DNA of 47,121 nucleotides from Pyxidicoccus fallax (GTDB lineage: Bacteria; Myxococcota; Myxococcia; Myxococcales; Myxococcaceae): contig NZ_JABBJJ010000056.1 of assembly GCF_012933655.1 (NCBI RefSeq), positions 1 through 47,121 on the forward strand. The letters run 5' to 3'. Positions 24,352-32,941 of this stretch are shown piece after piece. Under the pieces are notes generated by a model, which ran no database searches, was not told the DNA's origin, and worked only from the letters and a program-made list of their open reading frames with translations. Both the position numbers and the translations under genes were made by a program. Position 1 is the stretch's first letter; every line of letters starts with the position of its first letter.

Positions 24352-24945
24352 TCACCGGGGCAGCGACTCCAGCAACCGCCTCACGTGCGGCCACAGCTCG
24401 ACATGCCGATTCCGGGGGCTCCACGCGGCGAGCGTGTCGAGTGTGAAGACCCGCACCTGCTCCGGCAGCGGCCAGTGCAGCGCGGGCGACAGGTAGACCA
24501 CCTCGCACTCCACGTCGACGGGCGCCTCACGCTCCACCACCTGGAGCAGGTGCGCGTACTTCTCACGGTGGTCCGAGGCTCGCTGGATGGTGTGGAGGTC
24601 CCGCAGCAGCGCCGGCATCCCCGCGGCCCGGGCCCGCAGATAGGCTTCGAGCTGCGGGTCCCGGAAGGAGTCCGCCGAGGTCTTCAGCTCCAGGAAGAGC
24701 CACGCGGGACGAGGGCCATCGCGCCGGAGCAGATAGTCCACGTGGATGCTCTGGTTGCTGGCCTCCCGCTTCAGGGGGAACTCCGGAGCGATGATGCGCA
24801 CCGGCGCGTCGTACTGGTCCGACAGGAACTCCTCGATGAAGAGCGCGAGGAAGAGGTCCACCCGGCGCTCGACGGAGTACTTCGGAAACGCACTGAAGTG
24901 GGCGAGCCGCGCGAACAGCTCGGTGATGCTCCCTTCGAGGCTCAT
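24352..24945 (-). CDS. Hypothetical protein with PD-(D/E)XK nuclease-like motif
   Basis: A 197-residue protein. Start ATG 24945 follows CCAGGAGGACCGG. The core HVDYLLRRDGPRPAWLFLELKT holds Asp70 and Glu86-x-Lys88 at the spacing of a PD-(D/E)XK active site, and an earlier Glu in FIEEFL could complete it. The flanking strand/helix pattern fits a restriction-nuclease-like fold. The C-terminal part (VECEVVYLSPALHWP) is a conserved-looking strand region. I cannot name the family. It stands alone between convergent Deg genes and GspG-like genes; nuclease activity is inferred. Confidence 0.65.
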   Translation of the reverse strand: MSLEGSITELFARLAHFSAFPKYSVERRVDLFLALFIEEFLSDQYDAPVRIIAPEFPLKREASNQSIHVDYLLRRDGPRPAWLFLELKTSADSFRDPQLEAYLRARAAGMPALLRDLHTIQRASDHREKYAHLLQVVEREAPVDVECEVVYLSPALHWPLPEQVRVFTLDTLAAWSPRNRHVELWPHVRRLLESLPR

Positions 24946-25149
24946 CCGGTCCTCCTGGCCACGGGGGCGCGTGCGCCGGTGACGGCATGATACCCGCGAC
25001 CGCGGGCACGGCTCGCGGCCGGTGACAGGATGACCACGCTCACACGCGGAGGTCCGGACAATCTGGCGGTGGGCCGTCGGTCCCCCCATCCCCGTGCCTC
25101 TCGGGAGCACACAGGCACGCGGCTTGAACAACCGGGAGGAGGTCTCGCC

Positions 25150-25578
25150 ATGCACGACACTCCTTCCAGACGTCCGCTGAGCCACTCCGTCCTGGAGGCC
25201 ACCAAGGCCCTGCTCCTCGTCGCCGTGGCCTTCACCTGCTTCGGAGTGCTGGGCCCGTGTGGCGCCATCCTCAACTACTCGGTGTGCTGCTACACGAAGC
25301 ACGACATGGCACGGCTGGACCTCCACCACCTGGAAGGCGCGTTCAAGCTCTACGCCCGGCGCACGGGCCGGTTGCCGCCGGCAGGGAACCTGGCCGTGCT
25401 CGTGGACGCGGGGGTCCTGGAGACCATGGCGGTGGACCCCTGGAACAACCCCTACCTCTTCACGGTCGACGGCCGGCAGGTGAAGCTCTGGAGTCACGGC
25501 GCGGATGGCCGGCAGGGCGGAGAGGGCCAGGACGAGGACGTCGCGCGCACCTTCGAGGTCGACCTCCCACCGCGCTGA
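25150..25578 (+). CDS. GspG C-domain-like protein, first copy
   Basis: A 142-residue protein with start ATG 25150 after GGGAGGAGGTCTCGCC. One N-terminal membrane segment (ALLLVAVAFTCFGVLGPCGAI) precedes a domain that matches the C-terminal part of type II secretion major pseudopilins: LEGAFKLYARRTGRLPPAGNL, then VDPWNNPYLF and SHGADGRQGGEGQDEDV, the calcium-binding end. The prepilin-peptidase site (G-F-x-L-x-E) is absent. It is therefore a membrane-anchored pseudopilin-like domain protein rather than a true GspG. A paralogue follows 45 bp downstream. Confidence 0.75.
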   Translation: MHDTPSRRPLSHSVLEATKALLLVAVAFTCFGVLGPCGAILNYSVCCYTKHDMARLDLHHLEGAFKLYARRTGRLPPAGNLAVLVDAGVLETMAVDPWNNPYLFTVDGRQVKLWSHGADGRQGGEGQDEDVARTFEVDLPPR

Positions 25579-25623
25579 GCACACCCGGCAGACACGGGCG
25601 CTCCAGGGCATGATGGGACGGTC

Positions 25624-26049
25624 ATGACTCCGCGCCGTTCCCTGCGCCACTCACTGCGGCAAGCAGCCAAGGTGGTGGTCCCCATCGCCGGCTGCTACGT
25701 GCTCCTGCAGCTCGCGGCGAACCCCTTCTGCGGCCATCCCTTCACGACCCGGTCGCCGCGGGAGCGCGCCATGTGGGACCTCGGCGTCATCATGACCTCC
25801 CTCAGGGACCACGCCCGGCGCACGGGCCCGCTCCCACTCGAGGGAGGCTGGCCCGCGCTGGTGGACGTGGGTGTCGTGGAAGAAGTGCCCGTGGACCCGT
25901 GGGGACGGCCCTATACCTTCTCCGTGGCGAAGGACGGGCAGGTCGAGGTGTCGACCCTCGGCGCGGACGGTCAGCCTGGAGGTGACGGAGCGGACAAGGA
26001 CATCGTGCGCGCCTTCACCATGAACACCGCGAAGCCGCCGTCCCGCTGA
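25624..26049 (+). CDS. GspG C-domain-like protein, second copy
   Basis: A 141-residue paralogue of the preceding protein. A short basic N-terminus and one membrane segment (VVVPIAGCYVLLQLAAN) precede MTSLRDHARRTGPLPLEGGW, VDPWGRPYTFSV and LGADGQPGGDGADKDIV. The prepilin cleavage motif is again missing. No type II secretion genes are nearby. The pair may be an orphan periplasmic calcium-binding family that arose by tandem duplication. Confidence 0.75.
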   Translation: MTPRRSLRHSLRQAAKVVVPIAGCYVLLQLAANPFCGHPFTTRSPRERAMWDLGVIMTSLRDHARRTGPLPLEGGWPALVDVGVVEEVPVDPWGRPYTFSVAKDGQVEVSTLGADGQPGGDGADKDIVRAFTMNTAKPPSR

Positions 26050-26059
26050 ACCGCGGCGG

Positions 26060-26350
26060 CTACACCCGCGCCTCGTCGTGGCGGGGGCGTTCGTCCAGGA
26101 ACAGCTCGTCCTCGTAGCACCACACCCAGCTCTCGCCCTGCTCGAAGGACTGGACGACGGGGTGGTGCGTGTGCCGGAAGTGCTTCGTCGCGTGCTTGTT
26201 CCGGGAAGAGTCGCAGCACCCCACGTGGCCGCACGTCAGGCAGCGCCGCAGGTGCACCCACTCGTCTCCCATCGCGAGACATTCCTCGCAGCCTTCCGTC
26301 CTGGGCTCGGGGTTCCCCGCTCGCTCCACGTGGTCACAGGCCTCGGCCAT
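26060..26350 (-). CDS. UBP-type zinc-finger protein
   Basis: A 96-residue protein starting at ATG 26350 after ATGGAGGTGGACC. Zinc ligands follow the UBP (ubiquitin-hydrolase) finger pattern: C5-x-H7, C21-x2-C24 in EGCEECLAMGDEWVHL, RCLTCGHVGCCD, then the HATKHFRHTHHPV histidines and WVWCYEDELF. In eukaryotes this finger binds the free C-terminus of ubiquitin. Bacterial stand-alone copies are known, but their ligand is not. It is convergent with the second GspG-like gene. Confidence 0.88.
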   Translation of the reverse strand: MAEACDHVERAGNPEPRTEGCEECLAMGDEWVHLRRCLTCGHVGCCDSSRNKHATKHFRHTHHPVVQSFEQGESWVWCYEDELFLDERPRHDEARV

Positions 26351-26453
26351 GGTCCACCTCCATGAAGGCGCGTGCCTTCTCCACACCGTAGGCATGACGC
26401 AAGCGCACATCAGGGCGCGGGAGGCCCCGGCCAGCCGGGCCCCGGCCCGTCGC

Positions 26454-27089
26454 TCAGGGCCAGGACAACATCAGCCCCACGCCCCCTGGCGCGGGCACCA
26501 GCCGGGCGGAGAGCTCGCCGTTCACCCGTGAGTTGAGGAACCACAGCACCCCATCGAAGACGAGCAGGAAGCCGCCCTGCACCAGCAGGCTCTTGCCCCA
26601 CCCTCGCAGCCGCTCCGAGTCCTTGCGCAGTCCGCGCTCCCACAGGAACGCGCCGAAGGCGACGTACCCCACGTCCAGGCCCGTGTTGAAGAGGAGCAGC
26701 CGCTCCATCTTCTGGCCCTCGGCGAGGCTGCGCGCCAGGTCCCACGTGGCGGGCTCGGCGGTGGCCTGTCCGTGATACCCGAAGCCGGCGATGGCGAGGT
26801 TGACGACGTTCCACGCCGCGTTGGCCTGGAAGAAGGCGCGCGTCTCGCCCTCGGTGGCGAAGTGTCCCGCCACACCGGTGCCGATGTTCAGCACCGCCCA
26901 GCCGAACAGCACGCCCATGGCCACGCGGTTGAGGCGCACGGCCTCCGCGTTGTGCGCGGCCAGCCAGTCACGCGCGGACGGGGCGGCGGGCACGGGCGCC
27001 ACCTCCTGCGCGCCGGCCACCAGGGGCAGCGCGAGGAAGAGCAGCCCCAGGACGAGGCTGGAGCGCACGGCACGGGACAGCGGGGACAT
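26454..27089 (-). CDS. Small membrane protein with signal peptide (DUF6992-like)
   Basis: A 211-residue protein. I chose ATG 27089 after CGGAGG; an in-frame GTG lies at 27107. A signal peptide ends near LPLVAGAQ. Four hydrophobic helices follow: VAMGVLFGWAVLNIGTGVAG, NVVNLAIAGFGY, LLLFNTGLDVGYVAFGAFLW and SLLVQGGFLLVFDGVLWFLN. The arrangement recalls a family of uncharacterised four-helix membrane proteins, tentatively DUF6992. No catalytic residues stand out. Confidence 0.75.
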   Translation of the reverse strand: MSPLSRAVRSSLVLGLLFLALPLVAGAQEVAPVPAAPSARDWLAAHNAEAVRLNRVAMGVLFGWAVLNIGTGVAGHFATEGETRAFFQANAAWNVVNLAIAGFGYHGQATAEPATWDLARSLAEGQKMERLLLFNTGLDVGYVAFGAFLWERGLRKDSERLRGWGKSLLVQGGFLLVFDGVLWFLNSRVNGELSARLVPAPGGVGLMLSWP

Positions 27090-27193
27090 GGGACCTCCGA
27101 GGGACACGGGAGAGCGGCGCCCGCTCGGATGTCCGGAGCCCTTCCGCGTCGCGCGACCTCCCGCACGCTCCGGCCCGTCCGTTCAGCGGTGCG

Positions 27194-27421
27194 CTAGCTC
27201 TTGTCGCTCAACGGGGGCGACTCGCGCGCGGGCTCGGTGCCCTCCTGGGCGCCATAGCCGCCAATGCCCTTCTGGTGGATGCGGTCCACGCCCGTATCCT
27301 CGTCCGTCGCCTCGACATGCCGCTCGCCTTCCTGGTGACGCGCCTCCCGCCGGAGTTCCTCGGCGCTCTTCGTGTCCGTCCGCTCGTCACCCTTCACCGG
27401 ATTGCCCTTGTTGTCGGCCAT
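27194..27421 (-). CDS. Small charged hypothetical protein
   Basis: A 75-residue protein starting at ATG 27421 with a strong CCAGGAGGAAGACG ribosome-binding site. It is rich in Glu, Asp, Lys, Arg and Gly with almost no hydrophobic residues (DERTDTKSAEELRREARHQ), so it is likely disordered, in the style of stress- or desiccation-related hydrophilic proteins. No family is recognised. Confidence 0.7.
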   Translation of the reverse strand: MADNKGNPVKGDERTDTKSAEELRREARHQEGERHVEATDEDTGVDRIHQKGIGGYGAQEGTEPARESPPLSDKS

Positions 27422-27584
27422 CGTCTTCCTCCTGGGGGCAAAGGTCCGAACCCGTCGCGTATCGGACAAGGCACCGGCCGGCGCTCCGCTGCCTGCCCCC
27501 TCCGCCGGGAGGCGGCACGGCGCTCCCGGTGCCGTCCGCAAACCAGGGCCTCGGCAGCCCGGAGGGCCTCTTTGCTCCGGCGCT

Positions 27585-27712
27585 CACTCCAGCGCGACAA
27601 GCCGCCGCGCGAGGCACGCTCCCGTCAATGCCACTCCGGCTTCCACTCCAGCGCGACAAGCCATCGCGAGGCACACTCCCGTCAGTGCCGCTCCGGCTTC
27701 CACTCCAGCGCG
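27585..27712. repeat. 57-59 bp tandem repeat at the end of the GNAT gene
   Basis: Copies begin at 27585, 27644 and 27701, each with CACTCCAGCGCG; the last is partial. The repeated unit contains the final codons of the GNAT gene on the minus strand (LEWKPERH and stop) plus about 30 bp downstream. The extra copies lie after the gene's stop, so they do not change the protein. This is a recent duplication of the gene's 3' end. Confidence 0.75.
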
Positions 27713-28155
27713 GTGGGCTCGGGCGCGAAGCCGACCTTCTCGTAGAGCGGCCGGCCGTCTTCCGAGGCGTGCAGCCACAGCTTCGACATGCCCGCCTCCC
27801 GCGCGAAGGCCATCAACTCCGCGAGCAGCGCCCGCGCGAGCCCCCGTCCCCGCCACGCGGGCGCCGTGTACATGTTGAGGACGTAGCCCTCCAGACCGCC
27901 GAGGTCGCTCGCCGCCGGTGGCCGCTCGAAGGGCACGAGGCCGCTGCACGCCACCGCCTCCGTCCCCGCCATCGCGAGCCACACGTGGAACCGCCCCTCC
28001 GGCAGCGCCTTCAGCAGGTGCCGCCGCGCGGCCTCCTCCCACGCGGCCGCGTTCGCATCGGTGAGCCCGCCGAACTGGCGCATCAGCTCGCGCCGCAGCC
28101 GGATGACCTCGTCGATGTCGTCCACGCCCGCCTTGTGGATGCGCCACGCATTCAT
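27682..28155 (-). CDS. GNAT-family acetyltransferase
   Basis: A 157-residue enzyme with start ATG 28155 (an alternative GTG is 12 nt upstream). Acetyl-CoA binding is marked by LNMYTAPAWRGRGLARALL, with the R/Q-x-x-G-x-G/A core as RGRGLA, and by the C-terminal SEDGRPLYEKVGF strand/helix. It should acetylate an amine of a small molecule or protein; the substrate is unknown. Its 3' end is partly duplicated in tandem. Confidence 0.9.
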   Translation of the reverse strand: MNAWRIHKAGVDDIDEVIRLRRELMRQFGGLTDANAAAWEEAARRHLLKALPEGRFHVWLAMAGTEAVACSGLVPFERPPAASDLGGLEGYVLNMYTAPAWRGRGLARALLAELMAFAREAGMSKLWLHASEDGRPLYEKVGFAPEPTALEWKPERH

Positions 28156-28169
28156 CGCTGTCCCCACGC

Positions 28170-28209
28170 GAAAAGAAGAAGGCCCCCACCCACCCAGGAG
28201 TGAGGGCCT
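28170..28209 (-). terminator. Rho-independent terminator of the redoxin/DsbD operon
   Basis: On the minus strand AGGCCCTCAC pairs with GTGGGGGCCT (9 of 10) and is followed by TCTTCTTTTC, a T-rich tail that is rare in this genome. It lies about 60 bp after the redoxin stop. A second perfect hairpin, GCGCGGGC/GCCCGCGC, is at 28230-28251 between it and the gene. Confidence 0.75.
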
Positions 28210-28266
28210 CCGGACATCCTCTCACGGGGGCGCGGGCTCCACCGCCCGCGCTCCACCGGGAAGCGA

Positions 28267-28851
28267 CTAGCTGCTCTTGTACTTCACGGAGCAGCCGTAC
28301 GGCGTGGTGGTGGCGGCCGGCACCGGCTTGCCGGTGAGCACCGCGTCCACGGCCGTCTTCACGTGGTTGACCTTCTTGTCGTTCTTGCCGCGCGGGTCGT
28401 CGTCGATGGCGCCGGCGTAGCGCACCACACCCTGCTCATCGATGACGTACATGTGCGGCGTCGTCTTGGCGCCGTAGGCCTTGCCCACGGTGCCCGGCGC
28501 GTCCTGCAGCACCGGGTAGGGGAAGCCCTCCGCCTTCTTCCAGGTCGCGGACTTCTCCGGCGTGTTGTGCGCCGTGGAGTCCACCGCGAGCCACACCACC
28601 TTCTTCGCGTCGAAGCCCTTCAGGGTGGTGGCCATCGTGTCGGCCTCGTAGTGCCGCTTCACGAAGGGGCACTCGGGGTTGGTCCACTCGAGGACCACCA
28701 CCTTGCCCTTGTACTGCGCCAGCGAGTGCTCCTTGCCCGTCTCGTCCTTCAGCGTGAAGGCCGGCGCGGGCTTGCCCACCTCGGCATCCGCGAGGGCGGG
28801 AGCCCCGACGAACAACGTGCCGAGCGCGAGGGCGGTGAAGACCTGCTTCAT
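28267..28851 (-). CDS. Secreted thioredoxin-like (AhpC/TSA, redoxin) protein
   Basis: A 194-residue protein starting at ATG 28851 after CCCAGGAGGTACGCC. A Sec signal ends near ALADA. The thioredoxin-fold core has VGKPAPAFTLKDETGKEHSL, YKGKVVVLEWTNPECPFV and TTPHMYVIDEQGVVRYAG. A single Cys in NPECPFVKRHY occupies the peroxidatic or CxxC position; the second Cys is missing (C-P-F-V). GAIDDDPRGKN is typical of this periplasmic group. It is downstream of the DsbD gene and probably receives electrons from it. Confidence 0.9.
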   Translation of the reverse strand: MKQVFTALALGTLFVGAPALADAEVGKPAPAFTLKDETGKEHSLAQYKGKVVVLEWTNPECPFVKRHYEADTMATTLKGFDAKKVVWLAVDSTAHNTPEKSATWKKAEGFPYPVLQDAPGTVGKAYGAKTTPHMYVIDEQGVVRYAGAIDDDPRGKNDKKVNHVKTAVDAVLTGKPVPAATTTPYGCSVKYKSS

Positions 28852-28892
28852 GGCGTACCTCCTGGGGGAGTGTTGACTGCGTCTTCGGGAAC

Positions 28893-31205
28893 TCAGGGCC
28901 GCGGAAGTCCCGCGGTGGCACAGAGGATGTTCGAGCCTTCCTTGCGTCGCGAGGGCGAGCACTCCGCCGCGCGCTTCACCGCGTCCACCACCATCTCCGC
29001 GGTGAGCAGCTCCGGCAGCACCTCCGGCTTGTCCGGAGCACCGGGGCTCAGCACCAGGTACATGGGCACGCCCGCGCGGCCGTGCTCGGCCAGCTTCGCG
29101 GTGATGCGCGCGTCCCGGCGCGTCCAGTCGGCCACGAAGAAGGCGACCTGGTGCTCGGTGAAGGCGGCGCGCACCTCCTCGCGCGCCAGCACGGTGCGCT
29201 CGTTGAACTTGCAGGTGAGGCACCAGTCCGCCGTGAAGTCGATGAACACCGGCTGACCGGCCGCCAGCGCCGTGTCCACCGCCGCCGCGTCCCAGGCCTG
29301 CGCCACCGTGGACGTCCGCGCCGCGGGCGCCGCCGTCTCGTCGAAGCGCAGCGCCACCACGCCCGAGGCCACCAGCACCAGCGCCGCCACCGCCACGGTG
29401 GCCAGCTTGCGCCCGCCGTCCTGCGCCTGCGCCTGGCCATACAGCCACGTGCCCAGGCCCACCGCGACGAGGAAGGCCAGCAGCCGCGCCATGCCGTCCA
29501 CGCCGGCCAGCCCGCCCATCACCCACACCAGCCACACCGTGGTGCCCAGCAGCGCGAAGCCCAGCACCTGCTTGAAGCGCTCCATCCACGCGCCCGGCTT
29601 GGGCAGCTTCTTCGCCAGTCCCGGCACCAGCACCAGCAGGCAGAAGGGCAGCGCGAGCCCCAGGCCCAGCGCCACGAAGGTGGCCAGCACCGTGAGCGGG
29701 CCCGCCGCGAAGGCGAAGCCCACCGCCGTGCCCAGCAGCGGCGCCGAGCACGGCGTGGCCAGCACCACCGCGAGCACGCCCTCGCCCGCGCTGTGCAGGA
29801 GGCCGTGACTCTGGTCCACCTTGCCCGCCAGCGCGGTGCCGTCCAGGCCCACGTTGAAGACGCCGAAGAGGTTGAGCGCGAAGGCCACCAGTACCGCGCT
29901 CACCGCCGCCACGAAGAGCGGCTCCTGGAACTGGAAGCCCCAGCCCACGCTGGCCCCGCCCGCGCGCACCGCGAGCACCGCGCCCGCCAGCAGCAACAGG
30001 CTGCCGATGATGCCGCCCGCGTACGCCGCCGCGTGCGCGCCCACCCGGCCGTGCTCCTGCTGCACCATGCGCGTGAAGCCGTACGCCTTCAGCGCCAGCA
30101 CGGGGAACACGCACGGCATCAGGTTGAGCAGCGCGCCCCCGAGGAACGCGAACAGCAGCGCCAGCCCCAGGCCCACCGAGTCGTCGGCCGCCACCGGCGG
30201 GGGCGCCGCCACCGCGGTCACCGGCTTCACCGCCGCGATGCTGTCCTTCACCGACGGCGGCTTCACCACCGGCGCGCCGGCCACCGCGCCGACCGCCACC
30301 ACGGGCGCCAGCGGCACGTCCACCGTCACGGGCTGATAGCCCGAGGCCTTCGTCCCCAGGCGCAGCACGCCCGTGAGGCGCGGCTCGGCGGTGGGCACGT
30401 CCGGCTCCGCCTTGCCCTTCAGCGCGAAGCGGCCCGGGCCCGCGGAGGTGAGCGTCACGCGCTCCACGCCGTCGATGCGCTCGGGGGTGAAGAAGTCCGC
30501 CTCCAGCGCGGGCAGCGGCGCGCCGCCAGGGCCCGCCACGGTGAGGGTGCCGGTGAACTCCTGGCCCGCCTTGAGCTGCGGCGTGTCCAGCGCGAGCTTC
30601 ACCATGTGGCCGGTGTCCGCCGTGGGCCGGGGCACCTTCGTCTGTGCGTCGTCGAAGGCGCGCGCGGCGTCCGCGTCCAGCTGGGTCTGGGGGCCCAGCG
30701 GCACGCTGCGGGTGAGCATCAGCTCGGCGGGGATGCAGTGCACCTCGCACACCAGCGCCTCCACCGCGGCGGAGAGCTGGAGCGAGCCCGTGGCCCCCTC
30801 GGCGGCGCGCGCCTGCGCGAAGAGGAGCACCTCGCCGTCATAGCCGTGGGTGACGATGAAGCCGTCCGGCGTGCGGAAGGTGTGCGGGAAGGGCCATTGC
30901 AGCGGCCCCACGGTGGAGCCCGGCGTGTCCCAGGCGATTTCCGTCTCCAGACCGGAGTCGCCGGGGTTCTTCCAGTAGATGTGCCAGCCCGGGTCCATGC
31001 GGAAGCGCACGCCCACGCGGAACGCGTCGCCCGGCTTCACCTGGGTGGCATCCACGAGCAACGCCGCTTCCACGCGCGGGTCGCCCTCGTCCGGCGCGCT
31101 CGTGCCCACCGCGGACGCGGGCAGCTCCGCCCACGCCACCGTGGCCAGCAAGGCCATGCCGAGGCCGCCCACCGCACCGAACCTCTTCCACTGCTGACGC
31201 TTCAT
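28893..31205 (-). CDS. DsbD-family thiol:disulfide interchange protein
   Basis: A 770-residue membrane protein starting at ATG 31205. A signal peptide ends near VAWAEL. The periplasmic N-terminal domain includes FRMDPGWHIYWKNPGDSG, common in DsbD-like copper-tolerance proteins. The central DsbD/CcdA-type domain has about eight helices with paired cysteines in NLMPCVFPVLALKAYGF and LATPCSAPLLGTAVGF. The C-terminal thioredoxin domain has CxxC in FTADWCLTCKFNE. It moves electrons from cytoplasmic thioredoxin to periplasmic partners, here probably the redoxin encoded 41 bp downstream. Confidence 0.93.
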   Translation of the reverse strand: MKRQQWKRFGAVGGLGMALLATVAWAELPASAVGTSAPDEGDPRVEAALLVDATQVKPGDAFRVGVRFRMDPGWHIYWKNPGDSGLETEIAWDTPGSTVGPLQWPFPHTFRTPDGFIVTHGYDGEVLLFAQARAAEGATGSLQLSAAVEALVCEVHCIPAELMLTRSVPLGPQTQLDADAARAFDDAQTKVPRPTADTGHMVKLALDTPQLKAGQEFTGTLTVAGPGGAPLPALEADFFTPERIDGVERVTLTSAGPGRFALKGKAEPDVPTAEPRLTGVLRLGTKASGYQPVTVDVPLAPVVAVGAVAGAPVVKPPSVKDSIAAVKPVTAVAAPPPVAADDSVGLGLALLFAFLGGALLNLMPCVFPVLALKAYGFTRMVQQEHGRVGAHAAAYAGGIIGSLLLLAGAVLAVRAGGASVGWGFQFQEPLFVAAVSAVLVAFALNLFGVFNVGLDGTALAGKVDQSHGLLHSAGEGVLAVVLATPCSAPLLGTAVGFAFAAGPLTVLATFVALGLGLALPFCLLVLVPGLAKKLPKPGAWMERFKQVLGFALLGTTVWLVWVMGGLAGVDGMARLLAFLVAVGLGTWLYGQAQAQDGGRKLATVAVAALVLVASGVVALRFDETAAPAARTSTVAQAWDAAAVDTALAAGQPVFIDFTADWCLTCKFNERTVLAREEVRAAFTEHQVAFFVADWTRRDARITAKLAEHGRAGVPMYLVLSPGAPDKPEVLPELLTAEMVVDAVKRAAECSPSRRKEGSNILCATAGLPRP

Positions 31206-31476
31206 GCGCCTCCCGTTAACCCACGGCGGGCCGGCCCGCCAGCGACAGGCACGGGTCTCCGACTCCCATGAACCCCCCAGGCGGCCGGGCATTCCCCGTC
31301 GCCAGGACGGCTGCTGTCTTCCATACGCTCGGAAGTCCGCGAGGTTACAGGAGGCCCCCGCGCCCCGTCCGGTGAGAGCAGGCGGGCAGACGGCGCCGCT
31401 CATCCGGCTTCCCGGACGCCCGCGCGGGCCCGGGGCGGCCGGCCCCACGCCGCGCATCAGGAAGCGCGGGCGGCGG

Positions 31477-32730
31477 CTACTCCTCCGTCTTCCAGGGCAC
31501 CAGCGCGGCCAGGGGGGCGGGGCCCACACGGCTCATCGTGATGCGGGAGACCTCGGAGTGGGCCCGGCGCATCACCAGCGCGGGGAGGTTCTGGTTCGCC
31601 CGGCGCTCCATGATGCGCCGCAGGTCCGCCAGCCGCTCCACGTGGCGATTCGGGGGCACCTCGGGGGCGCCAAGCCGGGCGAGCTTGTAGAGCGCCAGGT
31701 CCGCGGCCTCCAGCGCGCGCTCGGCCGAGTCCTGGTGGCGGCGGCCCAGCGCCTTCCACGCGGCGGCCTCGGCGGCCACCAATTCCAGCTCCGCGGAGAC
31801 GGCGCGCACGTAGCGGCCCTGCTCGCTCTCCGGAAGGATGCGCGTCACCGGCACCGAGATACGGCGCGTGTCGCCCCGCTCCGTGTACGAGGACGTCACG
31901 CCCAGGTTCCACTCCGCCGAGCCCAAGAGGCCCGCGAAGAGGACGCGGCGCGGGAAGGCCAGGGACACCGCGCCGAGCGCCGCGCTCATCGCGTCACCTT
32001 CCACGCGCGCCGGGTAGCGGTGGCGGCAGCGCAGGTCGGCGAAGCCCGAGGGCAGCACGTGCACGCGCGCGTCGGAGACGACCTCGCCGAACAGCTCCGC
32101 GCCGAGCTGCCCCACGGCCATGGGCAGTCCCTCGGGGTCGTCCACGTGGACGAAGCCGGTGCCGGACGGACGGGTGAGGGCCTCGAGGACGTCGGGCAGG
32201 TAGTGCCGGCCCAGCCCCAGCGCGTGCAGCATGACGCCGGACTCGGCCACGCGGCCGCCGAGCGTCTTGAAGTCCGCGAGCTGGGACGGGCCCACCGAGG
32301 GCTCGCCGTCGGTGAGCATCAGCACCTGGGGCCGGGCACCGGGGACGAGCACGCGGCGCGCGGCCTCGGCGGCGCGCTCGACGGCCTCGTGCAGCGCGGT
32401 GCCCTCGCCGGCCTCCAGGCGCGACAGCACCTTGAGCAGCTGCGCCTTGGCGTTGGGCTCCATGGCGCGCATGGGGAGCACCTGCTCGGGCTCCGCGTCG
32501 AAGGTGAGCAGGCCCAGGTAGTCACGGGGACTGGCGCGCTCGATGAGCGCCTGCGCGGCCTGGATGGCGGCCAGCAGCGGCACGCCGCGCATGGACGCGC
32601 TGCGGTCCAGGGCGAGGTTGATGGCCACCGGAGCGCGGGGCGCGTCGGCGTCCGCCTCCAACGTGACGAGGAGGAGCACCTCACGGCCGTGCTCGGCATC
32701 CCGCTCCACTGCCCAGGCCGTCTGCTTCAT
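31477..32730 (-). CDS. VWA-domain protein
   Basis: A 417-residue cytoplasmic-looking protein. The von Willebrand A domain starts at about residue 35 with the MIDAS motif NLALDRSASMRGVP, then EGTALHEAVERA (Thr) and VLMLTDGEPSVG (Asp). The layout resembles the VIT/VWA-type proteins of stress and tellurite-type loci. The C-terminal 150 residues are helical (SAELELVAAEAAAWKALG, RANQNLPALVMRRAHSE). There is no MoxR neighbour. Function unknown; it may be a scaffold. Confidence 0.86.
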   Translation of the reverse strand: MKQTAWAVERDAEHGREVLLLVTLEADADAPRAPVAINLALDRSASMRGVPLLAAIQAAQALIERASPRDYLGLLTFDAEPEQVLPMRAMEPNAKAQLLKVLSRLEAGEGTALHEAVERAAEAARRVLVPGARPQVLMLTDGEPSVGPSQLADFKTLGGRVAESGVMLHALGLGRHYLPDVLEALTRPSGTGFVHVDDPEGLPMAVGQLGAELFGEVVSDARVHVLPSGFADLRCRHRYPARVEGDAMSAALGAVSLAFPRRVLFAGLLGSAEWNLGVTSSYTERGDTRRISVPVTRILPESEQGRYVRAVSAELELVAAEAAAWKALGRRHQDSAERALEAADLALYKLARLGAPEVPPNRHVERLADLRRIMERRANQNLPALVMRRAHSEVSRITMSRVGPAPLAALVPWKTEE

Positions 32731-32900
32731 CCGTACTCCCCCGTGCGCTCACGAGGCATTGTGCCGCGAATCGTTCCGCGAAGGGATGACGCCCCTCGCC
32801 GCCAGAAGTCTCATGGGCCACAACACCCGGGAGCGGGGGCTCCCACGGGAAGGCTTCGGCGTCAGAGAATGTCGGGAGTCGGGCTTTCCGGCAAGAGGGG

Positions 32901-32941
32901 GTCGGGACGCGCCCACACGCGGAGCGCGCGGCGCGTCCGAC
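32901..32941 (-). terminator. Hairpin terminator of the zinc-ribbon gene
   Basis: GTCGGGACGCGCC (32901-32913) pairs with GGCGCGTCCGAC (32930-32941) with one bulged base. It lies immediately after the minus-strand stop at 32942. No T-tract follows. Confidence 0.5.

Noticed and set aside
27585-27712. CRISPR array
   Set aside because: Only 2.2 contiguous copies with no spacers; it is a tandem duplication of a gene end.
29082-31271. 729-codon plus-strand frame opposite the DsbD gene
   Set aside because: Antisense of a clear DsbD protein with a low-complexity Arg/His composition.
31440-31476. Hairpin GGGGC/GCCCC after the VWA gene as terminator
   Set aside because: The stem is only about 5-6 bp in very GC-rich DNA and is not distinguishable from background.
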